A stretch of 64,000 nt of DNA. It comes from Filosporella fistucella (Eukaryota > Ascomycota > Leotiomycetes > Helotiales). Positions 1 through 11,034 of the stretch are shown here, in pieces. Within the stretch, counting starts at the first letter, position 1. Each line of letters opens with the position of its first letter. The notes beneath the pieces were generated by a model. That model made no database searches and was not told the DNA's origin. It worked only from the letters and a program-made list of their open reading frames with translations. The DNA is taken from positions 4,092,001-4,156,000 of the forward strand of contig JAQJZZ010000008.1 in NCBI GenBank assembly GCA_030077755.1, read 5' to 3'. A program made the position numbers and the translations under genes.

Positions 1-2050
1 CTATGATTCCGGTGTTGTGCATCAAAAAATCTTTGAAAAGAAGTTGGTAAGCTTGTCTCGATCTATCTTTCTATTTTCCCTCTGACAACTCGTAGGCATT
101 CTTCCAAGCAGAGCTTGCTGCTGGCGTTTACGACTCTTCAATCTACCCGAGACTCAACTACACAAAATGTGTCAACGGTCTTGCTGTAGCCATCAAAGGC
201 GATGCTACTCACACTTTCAAATGCAAGAATGTGAGTTTGCGAACCGACTCATTGAGCGATGGCTGACGTTAAGTTCAGATGGATCTCTATGATTTCATTA
301 ACCATGCCACTCTTGGATCCCCAGGATATGATCTCGTTTACAACCAGACTGGAAGCTCAGCTTGGGGCTGGACAGATCCAGAATCTGGACGAGAATTTAT
401 TGGTAGGCTCAAGCCATCTTTAATTTATATTTCGAGGCACTGACAATACAGCCTCGGGAATGTATGATGGAACAACTTTAATTGAGATCCTCAAGACTGG
501 CAAGATGCTCCAACTTGGTTTCATGTATGTCTGCTTTCCAAAAGAAATTTCCGTGCTGACAGGGCTAGCCCTTCATATGCTCCCACTGCTCATTATTCTC
601 TCTGGCACGAGATTCGAGGCTACAAGCATTACATGCTTATTGGCAGTGAATTAAACAACCACGGAGTCCAAATCTTTGACATGAAGAAGGTAACTAAGCC
701 AAGCGGAAAGGTTTCATCCGATCTATATTGACAAACCTAGCTTTTGAATGTCGACCTCTCCAATGGACCCGTCAACTTCAAAACTACTGCAAACGATTCC
801 AGTGATCTTACCGGTCATTTTGCAGACCTTCCTCTTGGACGCAGCCATAACGTTGTTGTCAACGAAGAGCTCGAATATGGTGTGGCAGTTGGCGCAGCAC
901 CCCGCACAAGCCCTTGTGCTGCTGGCCTCATCTTCTTCGATCTCAAGGATCCGTCCAACCCGGTCTCTCTGGGCTGCGATCCTCAAGATGGTTACGTTCA
1001 TGATGTAGGATTTCCACCACAATCCCTCACCCCGTCACTAACATATTTAGGCTCAATGCTTGGTCTACCACGGTCCGGATGCCAAATACGAGGGTCGTGA
1101 TATCTGTTATGGATACAATGAGGATACTCTTACTATGTAAGTAATACTCATCTTACATGCAATCCATTCTTACTAACCATCTTAGCTACGATGTTACGGA
1201 CAAGAAGGCTTCCAAGGTCATCTCTCGCACCTCATACGAAGGAGCATCATACACCCATCAAGGCTGGGTTCTGAACACCACCTGGCAGGAATACCTCCTT
1301 ATGGATGACGAAGTCGATGAAGAAGAATTCGCCGGCCCAGCAGCGGACGGCTACCCAGTTACCTATATCTGGGACATTCGATCCCTCGAAGCCCCAAAGC
1401 AAACAGGTCTTTATAAAGCCACCGTTCGAGGAATCGACCACAATCAATACGTCATCAATGGCCTCTCTTATCAGTAAGTCGAATTTTGCCCTGTATTTGT
1501 CAAAATAGCAAAGGCGAGCAGCTTCCGAGCAGTGCGGAATCCGCTCGCCTCTTGTCTTAGCCTTTCAAATCCATACTAATTTATTTGTAGATCCAACTAC
1601 GGTGCCGGTATTCGCGTGTACGATGTATCATCTATTCCCAGCGATCCAACAGGAAACAGCGTTTGCGAAGTCGCGTATTTTGACATCTATCCCGAAGACG
1701 ACAACGAAGTTGGTGGTGGCGTAATCGATTACTTCGGCACCTGGGCTTCGTACGCCTATTTCAAGTCTGGATTCATATTCATCAACACCCTTGAGCGCGG
1801 AGCTTTCGTCGTCAAGATGACCAAGAAAGAAGCTTGTAAACCAAAAACATGCAATGCTGATAACTGCTTGCGTGCTATGCGCTCGACCAGTGTACCGGGG
1901 AGATTGGCCGAGAGCCAGGCTTTCTGTGGGAACTTCACAAAGACTTTTGTTGCTGATGTTAGTGTGGTTAAGAAATATGCTACAGATGCTTGTCAAGGAA
2001 ATGTGATCTCGAGAGTTAGCTCGGCTTGTTCTTGTTTGCCTACTGTGTAG
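1..2050 (+). CDS. Choice-of-anchor B / LVIVD-repeat secreted beta-propeller protein (5' end missing)
   Basis: The gene is cut by the left edge. Exons read as <1-46, 96-230, 279-402, 452-524, 563-689, 741-1004, 1051-1136, 1186-1473 and 1591-2050, joined in frame through GT-AG introns. The product has repeated short blocks of the LVIVD/choice-of-anchor B type, such as GLIFFDLKDPSNP, YIWDIRSLEAPKQTG and GIRVYDVSSIPSD, each expected to be one blade of a beta propeller. Proteins of this family are usually exported; no enzymatic activity is established. The last about 65 residues form a separate Cys module (CNADNC, then single Cys, ending SSACSC). The same module occurs in two other secreted proteins here (11035 and 40794). 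The intron before the last exon is the longest in the gene (117 bp). Family call is good; ligand and function are unknown. Confidence 0.8.
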
Positions 2051-3174
2051 ATACGGGATAAAATTGAGAGTGGGAGTAGATTGGTGTGAAGCTAAACAAA
2101 ATATTCAATGTATAATATTATTGCTATGACAAACATGTATAAAATGGACTTAAAAAACTTCAAACATGATCTCTTATAACATCACTAATGGGTCACAAGA
2201 AGGTGCCAGTGGCAGTTACCCTTCGTTTCTGAGCGACACCATCGACCAGCAATAATCGAGAATTATTTGAAAAACTCAACTCGGTACGCTCCTCAATCTA
2301 TGGCAAGTCCTTTTTGGAATAGAAACCTGAATTCGAAATTCCAACCCAATAGTTCTTGCTCAACTAACAAGACACAATACACGTGACATTAGGTTGAGAG
2401 TAATAAAGCCGTTCTGACTCCATCCTAGAACTGCATGGAGGCCTTTAAGTTGGAAGACAGGGTGGAAACCCCCCAGTTCTCTTGCTCCATTGTTACTTTA
2501 CTGCTAACGTAGTTGTTAGTAATTATATTCTAGGTAGATGTGTTTAAAATGCAGTTAGTTTTAGCAGATGATGGTGCTCAGTGGGATAGCCGTAAAAGTG
2601 ACGACGGAATTTGAAGTTGATGATTGCCTGCCGGAAATGTTAGCTGTTGTCAGTAATCAACTGTCGTTAAGAGAAGCTACTGTTGTCGGTTGGCAGTTGA
2701 AAATTGCGACATGAGATGAATCTCGAACATTAAGATTTTCTACATCTTCGTCTATCATTCCCTCCCCAAAAGTAGCAATGGCAACCGATATTCCACTCAG
2801 ACGAACCAGAAACCAGTAAGAATTGCTTGTACTCTTGTCGCGAGACACTTTAACACAGATGTATCAAATTGTGCGCTGGCTTGAGGTTATAGAAGTAGAT
2901 GATGAGTCTCTAAGTATTTGAGTACAGCAAGAACAAGCTTCAAGTTTGGAAGGGGGTTGTCTGAAGTTCAGAGTCAATTTTTTTGAAGATGTCGTAAGAA
3001 TTTGCTTTTTTGTGGGAAGAAGATGAGTAGTTTTGGCAGTGACGGGAGGATTTTGACGTTGATGTCGAATTCAGAGATGTGAAATAGATTCAAAACGATG
3101 TATTCCTCCTACTTCATATCGGAACTATGTATGTACACCTCCAATTCAGTCACCCCACCACTCACCATCGTCCC
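2051..3174. other. Convergent intergenic region
   Basis: This stretch lies between the 3' ends of the LVIVD gene and the lactonase-like gene. It should hold both 3' UTRs. The short ORFs here lack homology I recognise, and I see no RNA gene or repeat. Confidence 0.5.
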
Positions 3175-4518
3175 TTAATCCTCTCCTTGCCAGACAGCCA
3201 TACCCATCCACCCTCTTCTATCCCCATAAGCGGACAAATCCAAGCTCTTCACCTCTGTTCCCCCAATTCCACCTAGCTTGACAGTAGTAACACTCCTTCC
3301 ACCCCTCAGAACAAATAGCCATTCGCCCACTACAGCAGCATCAAAAGCTCCGTTTCCCGCGGCATCTAACTTAATCACCCCCTTCGCACTCCCATCCATA
3401 GAATCTACAGCCGATATAATAGGCTGTCCAGCATCCATCAAATAAACAAGCCCAAGCCTATCTGAGAACGCAGACCAACAAATAGCTTTCTGGTTCTCAA
3501 TAACTATCTTCTTGTCCAGTGTGACAGTAGAGCCAGGCCCAGCAGAGATAGATAGGATAGAAGCACCATAAGCCGGATCCGTGATCAGAACTCTCGTATC
3601 GCTGATGAAGGAGATGCTGAAATCGAGAAGAAGACCAGGGAGATGTGTTGTGATAGGATCTCTGGAGATATCTACGTTATGGATAGGGTAGATTATGATT
3701 GTACCTGGGGTAGTGGGCGAACCTTTTATGGTTGCTAGGAGGTAGGTCGAGGATGGGGAAAAGACTATATCTGAGGAAGTGAAGGGGGGACCGGTGGGAG
3801 GAGTGGCGGTTTGGGTGGAGGGGATGGGGCGGAGACTACCGAGGGGTTGGAGGGCATGTGTTTGTGAGAGGGAAAAACAGGATATTCCTGAGTGGACACC
3901 GCCGTTTAGGACACATGCTGTGTTGTTTTAGTATAGACATGGAGAGAAGAGGAGGGTATAGGGGAATACCTGTTCTGAGTTTCGAGGAATAGGCTACTGA
4001 GACGGGGAAGTCGCCCAGAGTGGGTACTGTGGCGAGAAGAATAGGATGGGTTGGATCATTGTAGTGGATTTGGAAGAGAGAGAGCGTGTTGCTTCCTGCG
4101 TTAACGGTGAAGAGGTACTTTTTGTGTCAATGTGGTATGTCCTTGTGAAGTGGGTTGTCATACATTGCCTGAGACTACGACCGAGTCTTGAGAGAAGAGC
4201 GAATCTATAAATAGTGTTAAATACATCTGATATACCAGCTAGAGATAGAGAGAATGACAGACCAGCTGCGCCAGGAACAGGAGCACTGCCATTGACGCCA
4301 GCATTCAATCCATAGAGTCCTCTGCCGCCAGTTGAAGTACGAGTTGGATCAGACAGGGTGCCATCTGCAGATAAGACTCTTAATGAAATGATGCTCGAGC
4401 CTTCAGGATCATTATCGAGGAAGTAGAGTGCTCGTTTGGAATCATGAGTGTGCCTAGACGTCAGAGTTGCTGCCAAGACAGCAGTAATAAGTGAGAAAAG
4501 GGACAATAAATGCATCAT
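3175..4518 (-). CDS. Secreted lactonase / 3-carboxymuconate cyclase-like seven-bladed propeller
   Basis: Exons on the minus strand are 4518-4263, 4204-4164, 4117-3970 and 3917-3175, giving 395 residues with all joins in frame. An N-terminal signal peptide (MMHLLSLFSLITAVLAA) is followed by the ALYFLDNDPEGSSI motif and a GGRGLYGLN segment, then DSLFSQDSVVVSGN and YLFTVNAGSNTLSLF. I know these from fungal secreted proteins annotated as 3-carboxymuconate cyclase or 6-phosphogluconolactonase-like propellers; members are abundant cell-wall glycoproteins in some fungi. The intracellular enzyme role implied by the name is probably not correct for a secreted form, so the reaction should be treated as unknown. 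A second ATG lies one codon downstream (4515). The gene is convergent with the LVIVD propeller gene to its left. Confidence 0.8.
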
Positions 4519-5245
4519 GTTTGATTTAATTGGAACTGAAGATAACAGGCGATTGAGTTGGTAACGAGTCATAACTGTGAAGGAAGTAGCATCTTATATA
4601 AGATAGGAATATGAATCGCTAAGCTGTAGGTTTTTGTACGTCACTTTTGCCAGCTTGATTTTACAAATCTCTCATCCGTTCTCGAGAGTCCAGGCTAAAC
4701 TGAGTATCCTGAAGGCAGAAACACAAATATCGAAAATATGTCGTTTCAAAGTGGAAATAGAGATGGCGCTGCAGTCATCGCAAGTATTTTCCGAATACAG
4801 GAATCATGATTCCAAACTCGTGGAGTAAGAAGGGGCGAGGTATGGAGGGCAACCAATTGGATGCCATGTTTTCATGCGGGAGAATCAACGGATCGTCAAT
4901 TGGTCTTGTAAAAACATTGAAACTTGTAAAGTGGGATGAAAAACGTACTCAATTTTAATTCCACGAAGAGAACAATCTAGCCTAAAATATCACAGCTTGA
5001 CATACAAATCTCAAGCACTCACTAGAGCGAAGGCGGAAACATGTTTCCAAATTTCTTTCCAAACGAGGGGGAATTGATATTAGCATAAAGTGATGTGCCA
5101 TACCCCAATATTCATCAATGATAAACATACGTTACTACACTTGCAAATTAAGTCGGAGAAGAGTAATCACTCAATATCATCATTCATTACTTCGCCCTTC
5201 TCGCTCGTAACACTGCCATTACATCTGACTTACATTTTTCAACAA
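4519..5245. other. Intergenic, promoter of the lactonase-like gene
   Basis: AT-rich sequence between two minus-strand genes. It should contain the lactonase-like promoter and the 3' UTR of the gene to its right. Nothing else is recognisable. Confidence 0.4.
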
Positions 5246-6019
5246 TTACAAAGCAGCCATCACCAGCCCACCCGCAACAACACCCATCCCACCCAACCAT
5301 ACTCCAGTTGGCGCAGCTCCAGCTTTGCTAGAACTGGTACTCCCGGTAGTCCCGGCAGCCACTCCAGTACCAGAACTCTTGATTCCACTTGCCTGCGAGC
5401 TACTTTTAGTCGTGGTTGGAGAACTGCCACTCCTCGTTGCTGCAGTCGCGCTTCCGGTGATAACGCCCGCTCCTTGCGTGCCAGTAGCTGTATAATAAAG
5501 ACTGATTTCCGTCCTGCTCGGGTATAAATCCGTCATACTCCCACTTTGTTCCTCATTCGGATTGTAACTCGCAAAAAGGCTCGCAAAAGGTGCGGTAGGT
5601 GTACCAGTACACAATTGATGACTGACAGTGGTGATGATAGAATTGAATGCCGATACGATTTGTGGTGAACGAGCACCGTGCACGAAATGGCAATTCAGAC
5701 AGCCGATCCAGTCACTGAAGAATGAACCGCCGCACATGCATTGAGCGTGAGCTTCGAGAGCTAGAGGGGTGGTGCCGTTTGCTTCACATGCGCTTTGGAT
5801 GTTGATTATCTCTTGACATGGTGGAACAGGCGAAGTTGTATTGGGAAAGCAAACTTTATTCACTAAGTTGGGGTCAATTGTTGCTCTGAATTGATCACTA
5901 GGGTTGCTCTTACAGTATACTTCCAGTGTGTTGTTTACCTGTCTTCCAGCAAGAACATCGTTCATGCTCGCGGACGCGCATACAGCTAAAAGAGCTGCAG
6001 ATATGAACGCTGTAAACAT
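5246..6019 (-). CDS. Secreted Cys-rich protein with Ser/Thr-rich stalk and GPI-like tail
   Basis: Single exon, 257 residues. It starts with a signal peptide (MFTAFISAALLAVCASA). A mature domain of about 120 residues follows with about nine cysteines, including QCMCGG and GCLNCH. A low-complexity Ser/Thr/Gly stalk runs from about residue 185 to 235. The end is hydrophobic (VWLGGMGVVAGGLVMAAL), preceded by small residues, as expected for GPI attachment or a fungal cell-wall anchor. Proteins of this layout are common in Pezizomycotina and mostly uncharacterised. I do not recognise a named domain. A surface location is a confident inference; the function is not known. Confidence 0.75.
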   Translation of the reverse strand: MFTAFISAALLAVCASASMNDVLAGRQVNNTLEVYCKSNPSDQFRATIDPNLVNKVCFPNTTSPVPPCQEIINIQSACEANGTTPLALEAHAQCMCGGSFFSDWIGCLNCHFVHGARSPQIVSAFNSIITTVSHQLCTGTPTAPFASLFASYNPNEEQSGSMTDLYPSRTEISLYYTATGTQGAGVITGSATAATRSGSSPTTTKSSSQASGIKSSGTGVAAGTTGSTSSSKAGAAPTGVWLGGMGVVAGGLVMAAL

Positions 6020-6756
6020 TGCGACGAGCGATTGTTAGACTAGACAATTTCAGGAATCGGAAAGCTGAGAAGATGAAGAAATGAGGAAGGAAAACACTGG
6101 TTTATAGTACTACCAAGTTGCAGAATTTAATCTAATAAGCTGCGACTGTACCTTTTCCGGCAAGTCTTTCGCGGGGTTATATCCGTCGCAATGTGCTGCG
6201 CCGTTCGTTTTGGTCGGTGATATTTCCCAAGCTGTATCCTAAGCTTCTGCCTGCTTGGCAATAATCAAGTCGTGACATTGGTAGAAATCACCTACTCGGC
6301 ATCGTGTAATATATTAGAACGTATAGGAGATATGAAGATATATTGTCTGACATGGACTGTCGTTGATGTAAGAATTGATGACACAATCCTGAGCTTGGAG
6401 TTGAAATTCTGAGGTCAAGCTTTGCCAAGCTCGGATGGCTCTTGGCATTTAGGTGATGATGTGCTGTGCCATGATTAGATTTGGCGGTTCCTGGAGCAAT
6501 GGAGTTTCTGAGAACCTCAATTGACGACGAGACAAATAGATTCCAGCGAGCCTCAGACGTTGATACTACTGATTCGAACACGATATGAGAGATCTGAAGT
6601 TGTTGAAGGGTATTTCGTTCAATTCATCGTCTCGTCTCATTACATTCGTTGCCCAAGCTTGCAGCCGTCCGGATCCAATTCAATCACATCGCAATCACCA
6701 GCTCAAAACCAATCCACTTTCTTCACAAGACTCTCCATTCCCAAACCGTCGACTGT
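6020..6756. other. Intergenic, promoter of the GPI-like gene and 3' region of the Cys-tail gene
   Basis: No coding signal recognised. Both flanking genes are on the minus strand, so this is the upstream region of one and the downstream region of the other. Confidence 0.4.
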
Positions 6757-7030
6757 TTAACAGCATGGGCATGATTCAGAGCAACCACAGCCACAGCAGT
6801 TGCAAGAAGCATATTCCCCACCACGCATTCCAACTGCATCGCCAGTTGTAGACATCTCAGCGATTGGTTTCTGTGAGTTGAACGAAATGTTAGAATATTG
6901 CCCCAAGACAGATCGATGATGGCGGATCTGCGAAAGCACTCACCGGTTGTTGAACCTCGATGTTGCTTGCAGATACAGTCATAGGCTCAGGAGCCTGAAT
7001 CTGTTGCTCGATGATTTGTTCGGACGGCAT
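6757..7030 (-). CDS. Small two-exon protein with eight-cysteine C-terminus (metallothionein-like)
   Basis: Exon 1 is 7030-6944 (29 codons from ATG) and exon 2 is 6870-6757 (37 codons plus TAA). The intron (6943-6871) has a GTGAGT donor, a CTAAC branch site and a CACAG acceptor, and the join is in frame. The 66-residue product has a Gln/Glu/Pro-rich N-terminus (MPSEQIIEQQIQAPEPM) and a Cys-only tail, CNCCGCGCSESCPCC, at the extreme C-terminus. The tail has eight Cys in 15 residues with CxC and CC spacing, as in fungal metallothioneins, so binding of Cu(I), Zn or Cd is plausible. The acidic/Gln-rich leader is not typical of the very short Neurospora-type metallothioneins. There is no signal peptide, so it should be cytosolic. 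A start inside the intron would give a different 60-residue reading, which I consider wrong. Confidence 0.6.
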
Positions 7031-8358
7031 TTTGGATCTATTTCACAATCAGAGATGGAAAAGTGGACGCGAAATGGCACAGATATACATTTGCGAAGGA
7101 TTCGATGGTATGTGGTTTATGGAGTCGAATGGTAGGTTACAGAACAACGGAGCTGCACTCCTCGACTTGTGGTCTTTCCAGGGAACTCTGCGCAACTGAG
7201 TCCAAGCTTATCTAGGAACGAAACATAAATCTGTACACCGCTTCATGCACGCTTCTGTTGCTTGTTCGGGTGAGTTGTGCACTGAAATCGTCCAATCAGG
7301 ATGGGACACTTCACTTCGTGGGAGATACCCAGCTGAAACCGCTAATCAGTCTAGATCACGCTGAAGAGGCAGAGCACTTGCGAGGCTTTGATATTTATCA
7401 ACGAGACATTTGTACTCCGCTCTTCTTCAGGTGCTGCCATTTAAGACACACAGGAGGCTTCAAGGCTTGGACAGACAACCAATTGATCACACGACTTTGG
7501 TCACATCATGTTACATCATTAAAGTTGATGCATCAGAGCATGATGAAACCTTCCAGCTTTGCAACCCGCGCTTACTTGTATGACAGCAATTATCGTGGAA
7601 AGAAACAGTGAAAGAGGGGTGCATCACGAGAACCATCACATTGCAGATAGTTCCGTGAAAACGGGTTCAAATGCATCACATTCTCAAATCTGCCTCGCAG
7701 AAGTTTGAGCCTCCAATTCCAGCAATTGATCGCTGTCATTGCCGAGTTACATCTCCATTATCGAACCATCCTGGCAGAATCTCATCACCTGCCGCCCGAA
7801 GGATTCAACTGCCTACCGAGTTCAGCTGCCAGCCGCCCTCTCCAGATAAACCACTCATAATTTACCTCTTTGACAGGTTATCAGCCTATGCCCGACTTTA
7901 CACGTCCGAGCTCAATATCTCTCCTCAAACCTTGCCGGTTAAGGCTTGACAAGCTCGAATCAAAATCCCAAGTGCCAGCGGTTGGACTCCTTAATTTACA
8001 CTGTATCTCCCCACACTTAGCTTGCCTTTCTCTTCTGTTTCGCTGTTCCAAGAAAAAATGCCTTGTGCTATGAGAGAATCCCAGCGCATATCGCTTGGCT
8101 CGTCCAAGAATGGAAATAGGGCTGAAGGCAGGGGGTCGGAATGGACTCCTTGTGTTTAGGGACTGGGGAAGTTCCGTAGTAAAGTTGTGCGGCTGAAGCA
8201 AAAGACGGCATTGCAATAGTTGATCTTTGCTATTTTTATGCCTGGCAGTTCCAAGTGGAAGGGTACAAATAGGTGGTAGTCCCTTGCATTTTTGCTTTGG
8301 AAATCAAAATCGCAAATTCACTCATTCAGTATTCAACGCGAAAAATAATATCGACAAA
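7031..8358. other. Divergent intergenic region between the Cys-tail gene and the MARVEL gene
   Basis: About 1.3 kb with only short unconvincing ORFs. It should hold both promoters. The roughly 100 bp before the MARVEL start is a likely leader. Confidence 0.4.
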
Positions 8359-9121
8359 ATGGTTGGAACCACTCATCATATGCTTCAATTACCTAAGGGT
8401 ATCTTTATCTTGAGATGCTTTCAACTTGCTACTGCTGTTGCAATTCTGGGCCTTGCAGCCTATGGTGTGACGTTCGTCTCTTTTGATGGAATCTCTTTGA
8501 CCTTGTTCACTGTATGTTTTAACTCTTTGCTCTTGAATCTATCTAATATCTCCAGGCCATCGCAACTATGATCCTCACCGTTTATATCATCGTCTCCACT
8601 GTGGCACTCACAGCTGCGTATAATTACTGGGCAATTCTTGGTCTTGATATCTTCGCCATCATCTTCTGGCTCATTTCATTCTCTCTTCTCGCCTCAGAAG
8701 TCGCTGCCTGGTCTTCATACTTCTCGCTCTCTTATAGCTCAGGATCAAGCGATTGCACATACTCATATGCTGGTGTATGCTATTATCGCAAGCGTGACCT
8801 TGATCTCGCAAAGAGATATGTTACAACTGATATCTATACCTATCGTAATGCGATGGCTGCTGCTTCTGGTTTGGGAGGTCTGGAATTGTATGTCTCTGGA
8901 TCTGACTCTATTTGAATCATTACTGACTTTGTACTTTTAGCATATTCTTCATCATCACCCTCGCATTCCAAGCTGTATACCTTCACCGTCACCGCAAAGC
9001 AGGAGGTCACTGCACTCCAAACACTGGCGCCGTTACCACCACCGGAGCTCCTGCCTACTCTAATGAGCACAAGGACGTCGAGCTACAAGGTCATCCGCAA
9101 CAACCTGCCCAGTACTCTTAG
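8359..9121 (+). CDS. MARVEL-domain-like four-helix membrane protein
   Basis: Exons 8359-8511, 8556-8887 and 8941-9121 give 221 residues. Four hydrophobic segments are visible. The first (RCFQLATAVAILGLAAYGV) has the charged residue and spacing typical of MARVEL proteins. The second and third lie around MILTVYIIVSTVALTAAY and ILGLDIFAIIFWLISFSLL. The fourth is split by the last intron (IFFIITLAFQAVYL). A Cys-containing loop (SSDCTYSYAGVCYY) lies between helices 3 and 4. The cytosolic tail is short and polar, ending QQPAQYS. Fungal MARVEL proteins are associated with membrane microdomains and vesicle traffic, but this subgroup is uncharacterised. Start is the first ATG in frame (GACAAAATGG context). 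Confidence 0.75.
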
Positions 9122-9429
9122 ATGCTCGAACACGAAGCTATTGAATAGGAGTGAGAATTTATGGGCCGCAAGGAGGGGAGTTAGATGGATGGTATGGTTG
9201 GGAGATTTGGTCGGTCGGTTTTCTATACCCTCTCTCGGTCAATGATCAGTATTTTGAGCTTTAATATACCTTTGATATCTATCTACCATTTCTTCCTATT
9301 TCTCTTCAGAATATCGCATCATTCCCCTACTCACCTCCAGAAAGCTCCTCCTATCTTCTCTCCACAATCGCCGCATAAATCTCCCACCACTCCACGGCCT
9401 GATCTAGGCCCCCATCTCCTTTCCAATGT

Positions 9430-10110
9430 CACATCTCATCAGACGAAGAAGCCAATGTCACACGACATTTATCGAAGGCTGAAAAAGGCGGCACTGATAA
9501 GCGAATAGGAGTACTCGCCAAGAAATTTCCGCTGCGAGGTGTCGGAGATGTGTGATCCTTCCATCCTCCGTACTTACCGAGTATGGATATTGTCAGAAGA
9601 GTGAGGCTGTGAGTTGATGAACTTTGTCTTAGGATAAAAGGTAATCTTGACGTCTGCCATTGGGAGAAGGTATTTATAGAATATGTGGAAATCTTGAAAA
9701 ATTTCGGCATCAAGCGCCCTGAGCGCGCGAGGCACACCACGCGCTTTAGGTGCGTAGAGCATGTTGAGCGGGTTACGTGCAAGGCCACCACTCTACAGCC
9801 TTGACTCATTCCTTTAAACACAATCTCATCTTTATATCGTCGCATTTTCATAACCATCGGTAGAGCTCCAAATAAGTCGCTGATAACTCGGAAGTATCTT
9901 GTTCTCAAAGCACAATAAGTTTTCTCTATAAATCCTTCGCAAGACACCTTCCTGCTGTCCATTGTCGAGCCATAGTTCTTTATATGGGGCTGCATAGTCA
10001 AACTGGTAAGAATCCAGCTCTGAGTTCTCTACCACTATGAACACTTGAGCAATACCAAGGTTCACTGATGTGAACAAGAGTATATGTAAATTCACTTGTG
10101 AGCTCTTCAT
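9430..10110 (-). pseudogene. Possible degenerate protein-coding remnant
   Basis: A minus-strand reading starts at the ATG at 10110 with a hydrophobic leader (MKSSQVNLHILLFTSVNLG) and runs for 92 codons (FDYAAPYKELWLDNGQQEGV; LLCFENKILPSYQRL) to a TAA. Protein-like sequence then seems to go on in a second frame (YKDEIVFKGMSQGCRV) and a third (NPLNMLYAPKARGVPRALRA; DVKITFYPKTK). The frame changes look like frameshifts rather than introns, since I find no good donor/acceptor pairs there. I do not recognise the family. It may be a decayed gene or chance open sequence. Confidence 0.3.
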
Positions 10111-11034
10111 TCACCGCCCCTCTACAATATCCTCTCTTCCAGAACCTAATATCTGATAAATCTCGCAACCAGACCAATTTAATTATATCATGTCAAACGT
10201 AATTAATGATCCATTATATAATTCTTTCATGGTTCCTCAATGCAACAAGTATCTTTCAATATTAATTGAAGCTAGCAGTAGGTAGTATCGAGCGACTTAC
10301 TTATACCGCTATGCCTACTAAAACTCCCTTCCGTAAGGCCGCCTAAGAATTTTCTCCAGTCAAAACTGGAATCAGTGCCGTCTATGCTAGGATGTTGATG
10401 TTTTGAAGTGGTAAGGAGGAATCGATCTGCGGAAATCTAGGTCCATGATGACGAGAGACATTTGGGTTATTTGCTTAGAAACATGTGACAAGCAACTATG
10501 GGGCATAATCCATCCCAGCGCAGTCTTTAATTGGCAACTTCAATTTATTTCTACTTTCTCCTCAGCTCCAGTTCAAACGCCTTCAATGAATCCTTCAATG
10601 CATAATTCAATTGACATGCCTTGGTCAAGTTGCCAAAATGTCTCCATATTCCCGCGTTGTTTTCGCGTCACATTCATGCCAACGCGGACTCCGTAATTCC
10701 CGCGAATTGATTTACATTCACATGTCTACTATATTGATTCCTGGTTTCGCATTTCCCGAGTTTCGTAGGTACCGACCAGCTGGGTCAGGAACATATGTCT
10801 TATTTTCCTCAATCTAGTCAGGATTTTCTTGATATGATGCAATTGGCAGACTGCCTTCGTCCCGATTGCCTCAAGTTGAGACATTTCTCATGGAATTCTC
10901 ATGTCAATGGAGGTGGAATATGATGCAATTCGAAGTCATCTTCGCGAGTATCTATTCCTTTGTACATATATAAGAAATTCTTGATGCCAATTAGAACATC
11001 ATTCAATCACTAAAGTCTTCTACACTCAATAGCC
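10111..11034. other. Intergenic, promoter of the mucin-like gene
   Basis: No coding signal. A TATA-like tract (TACATATATAAG) lies about 60 bp before the start of the downstream gene. Confidence 0.4.
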
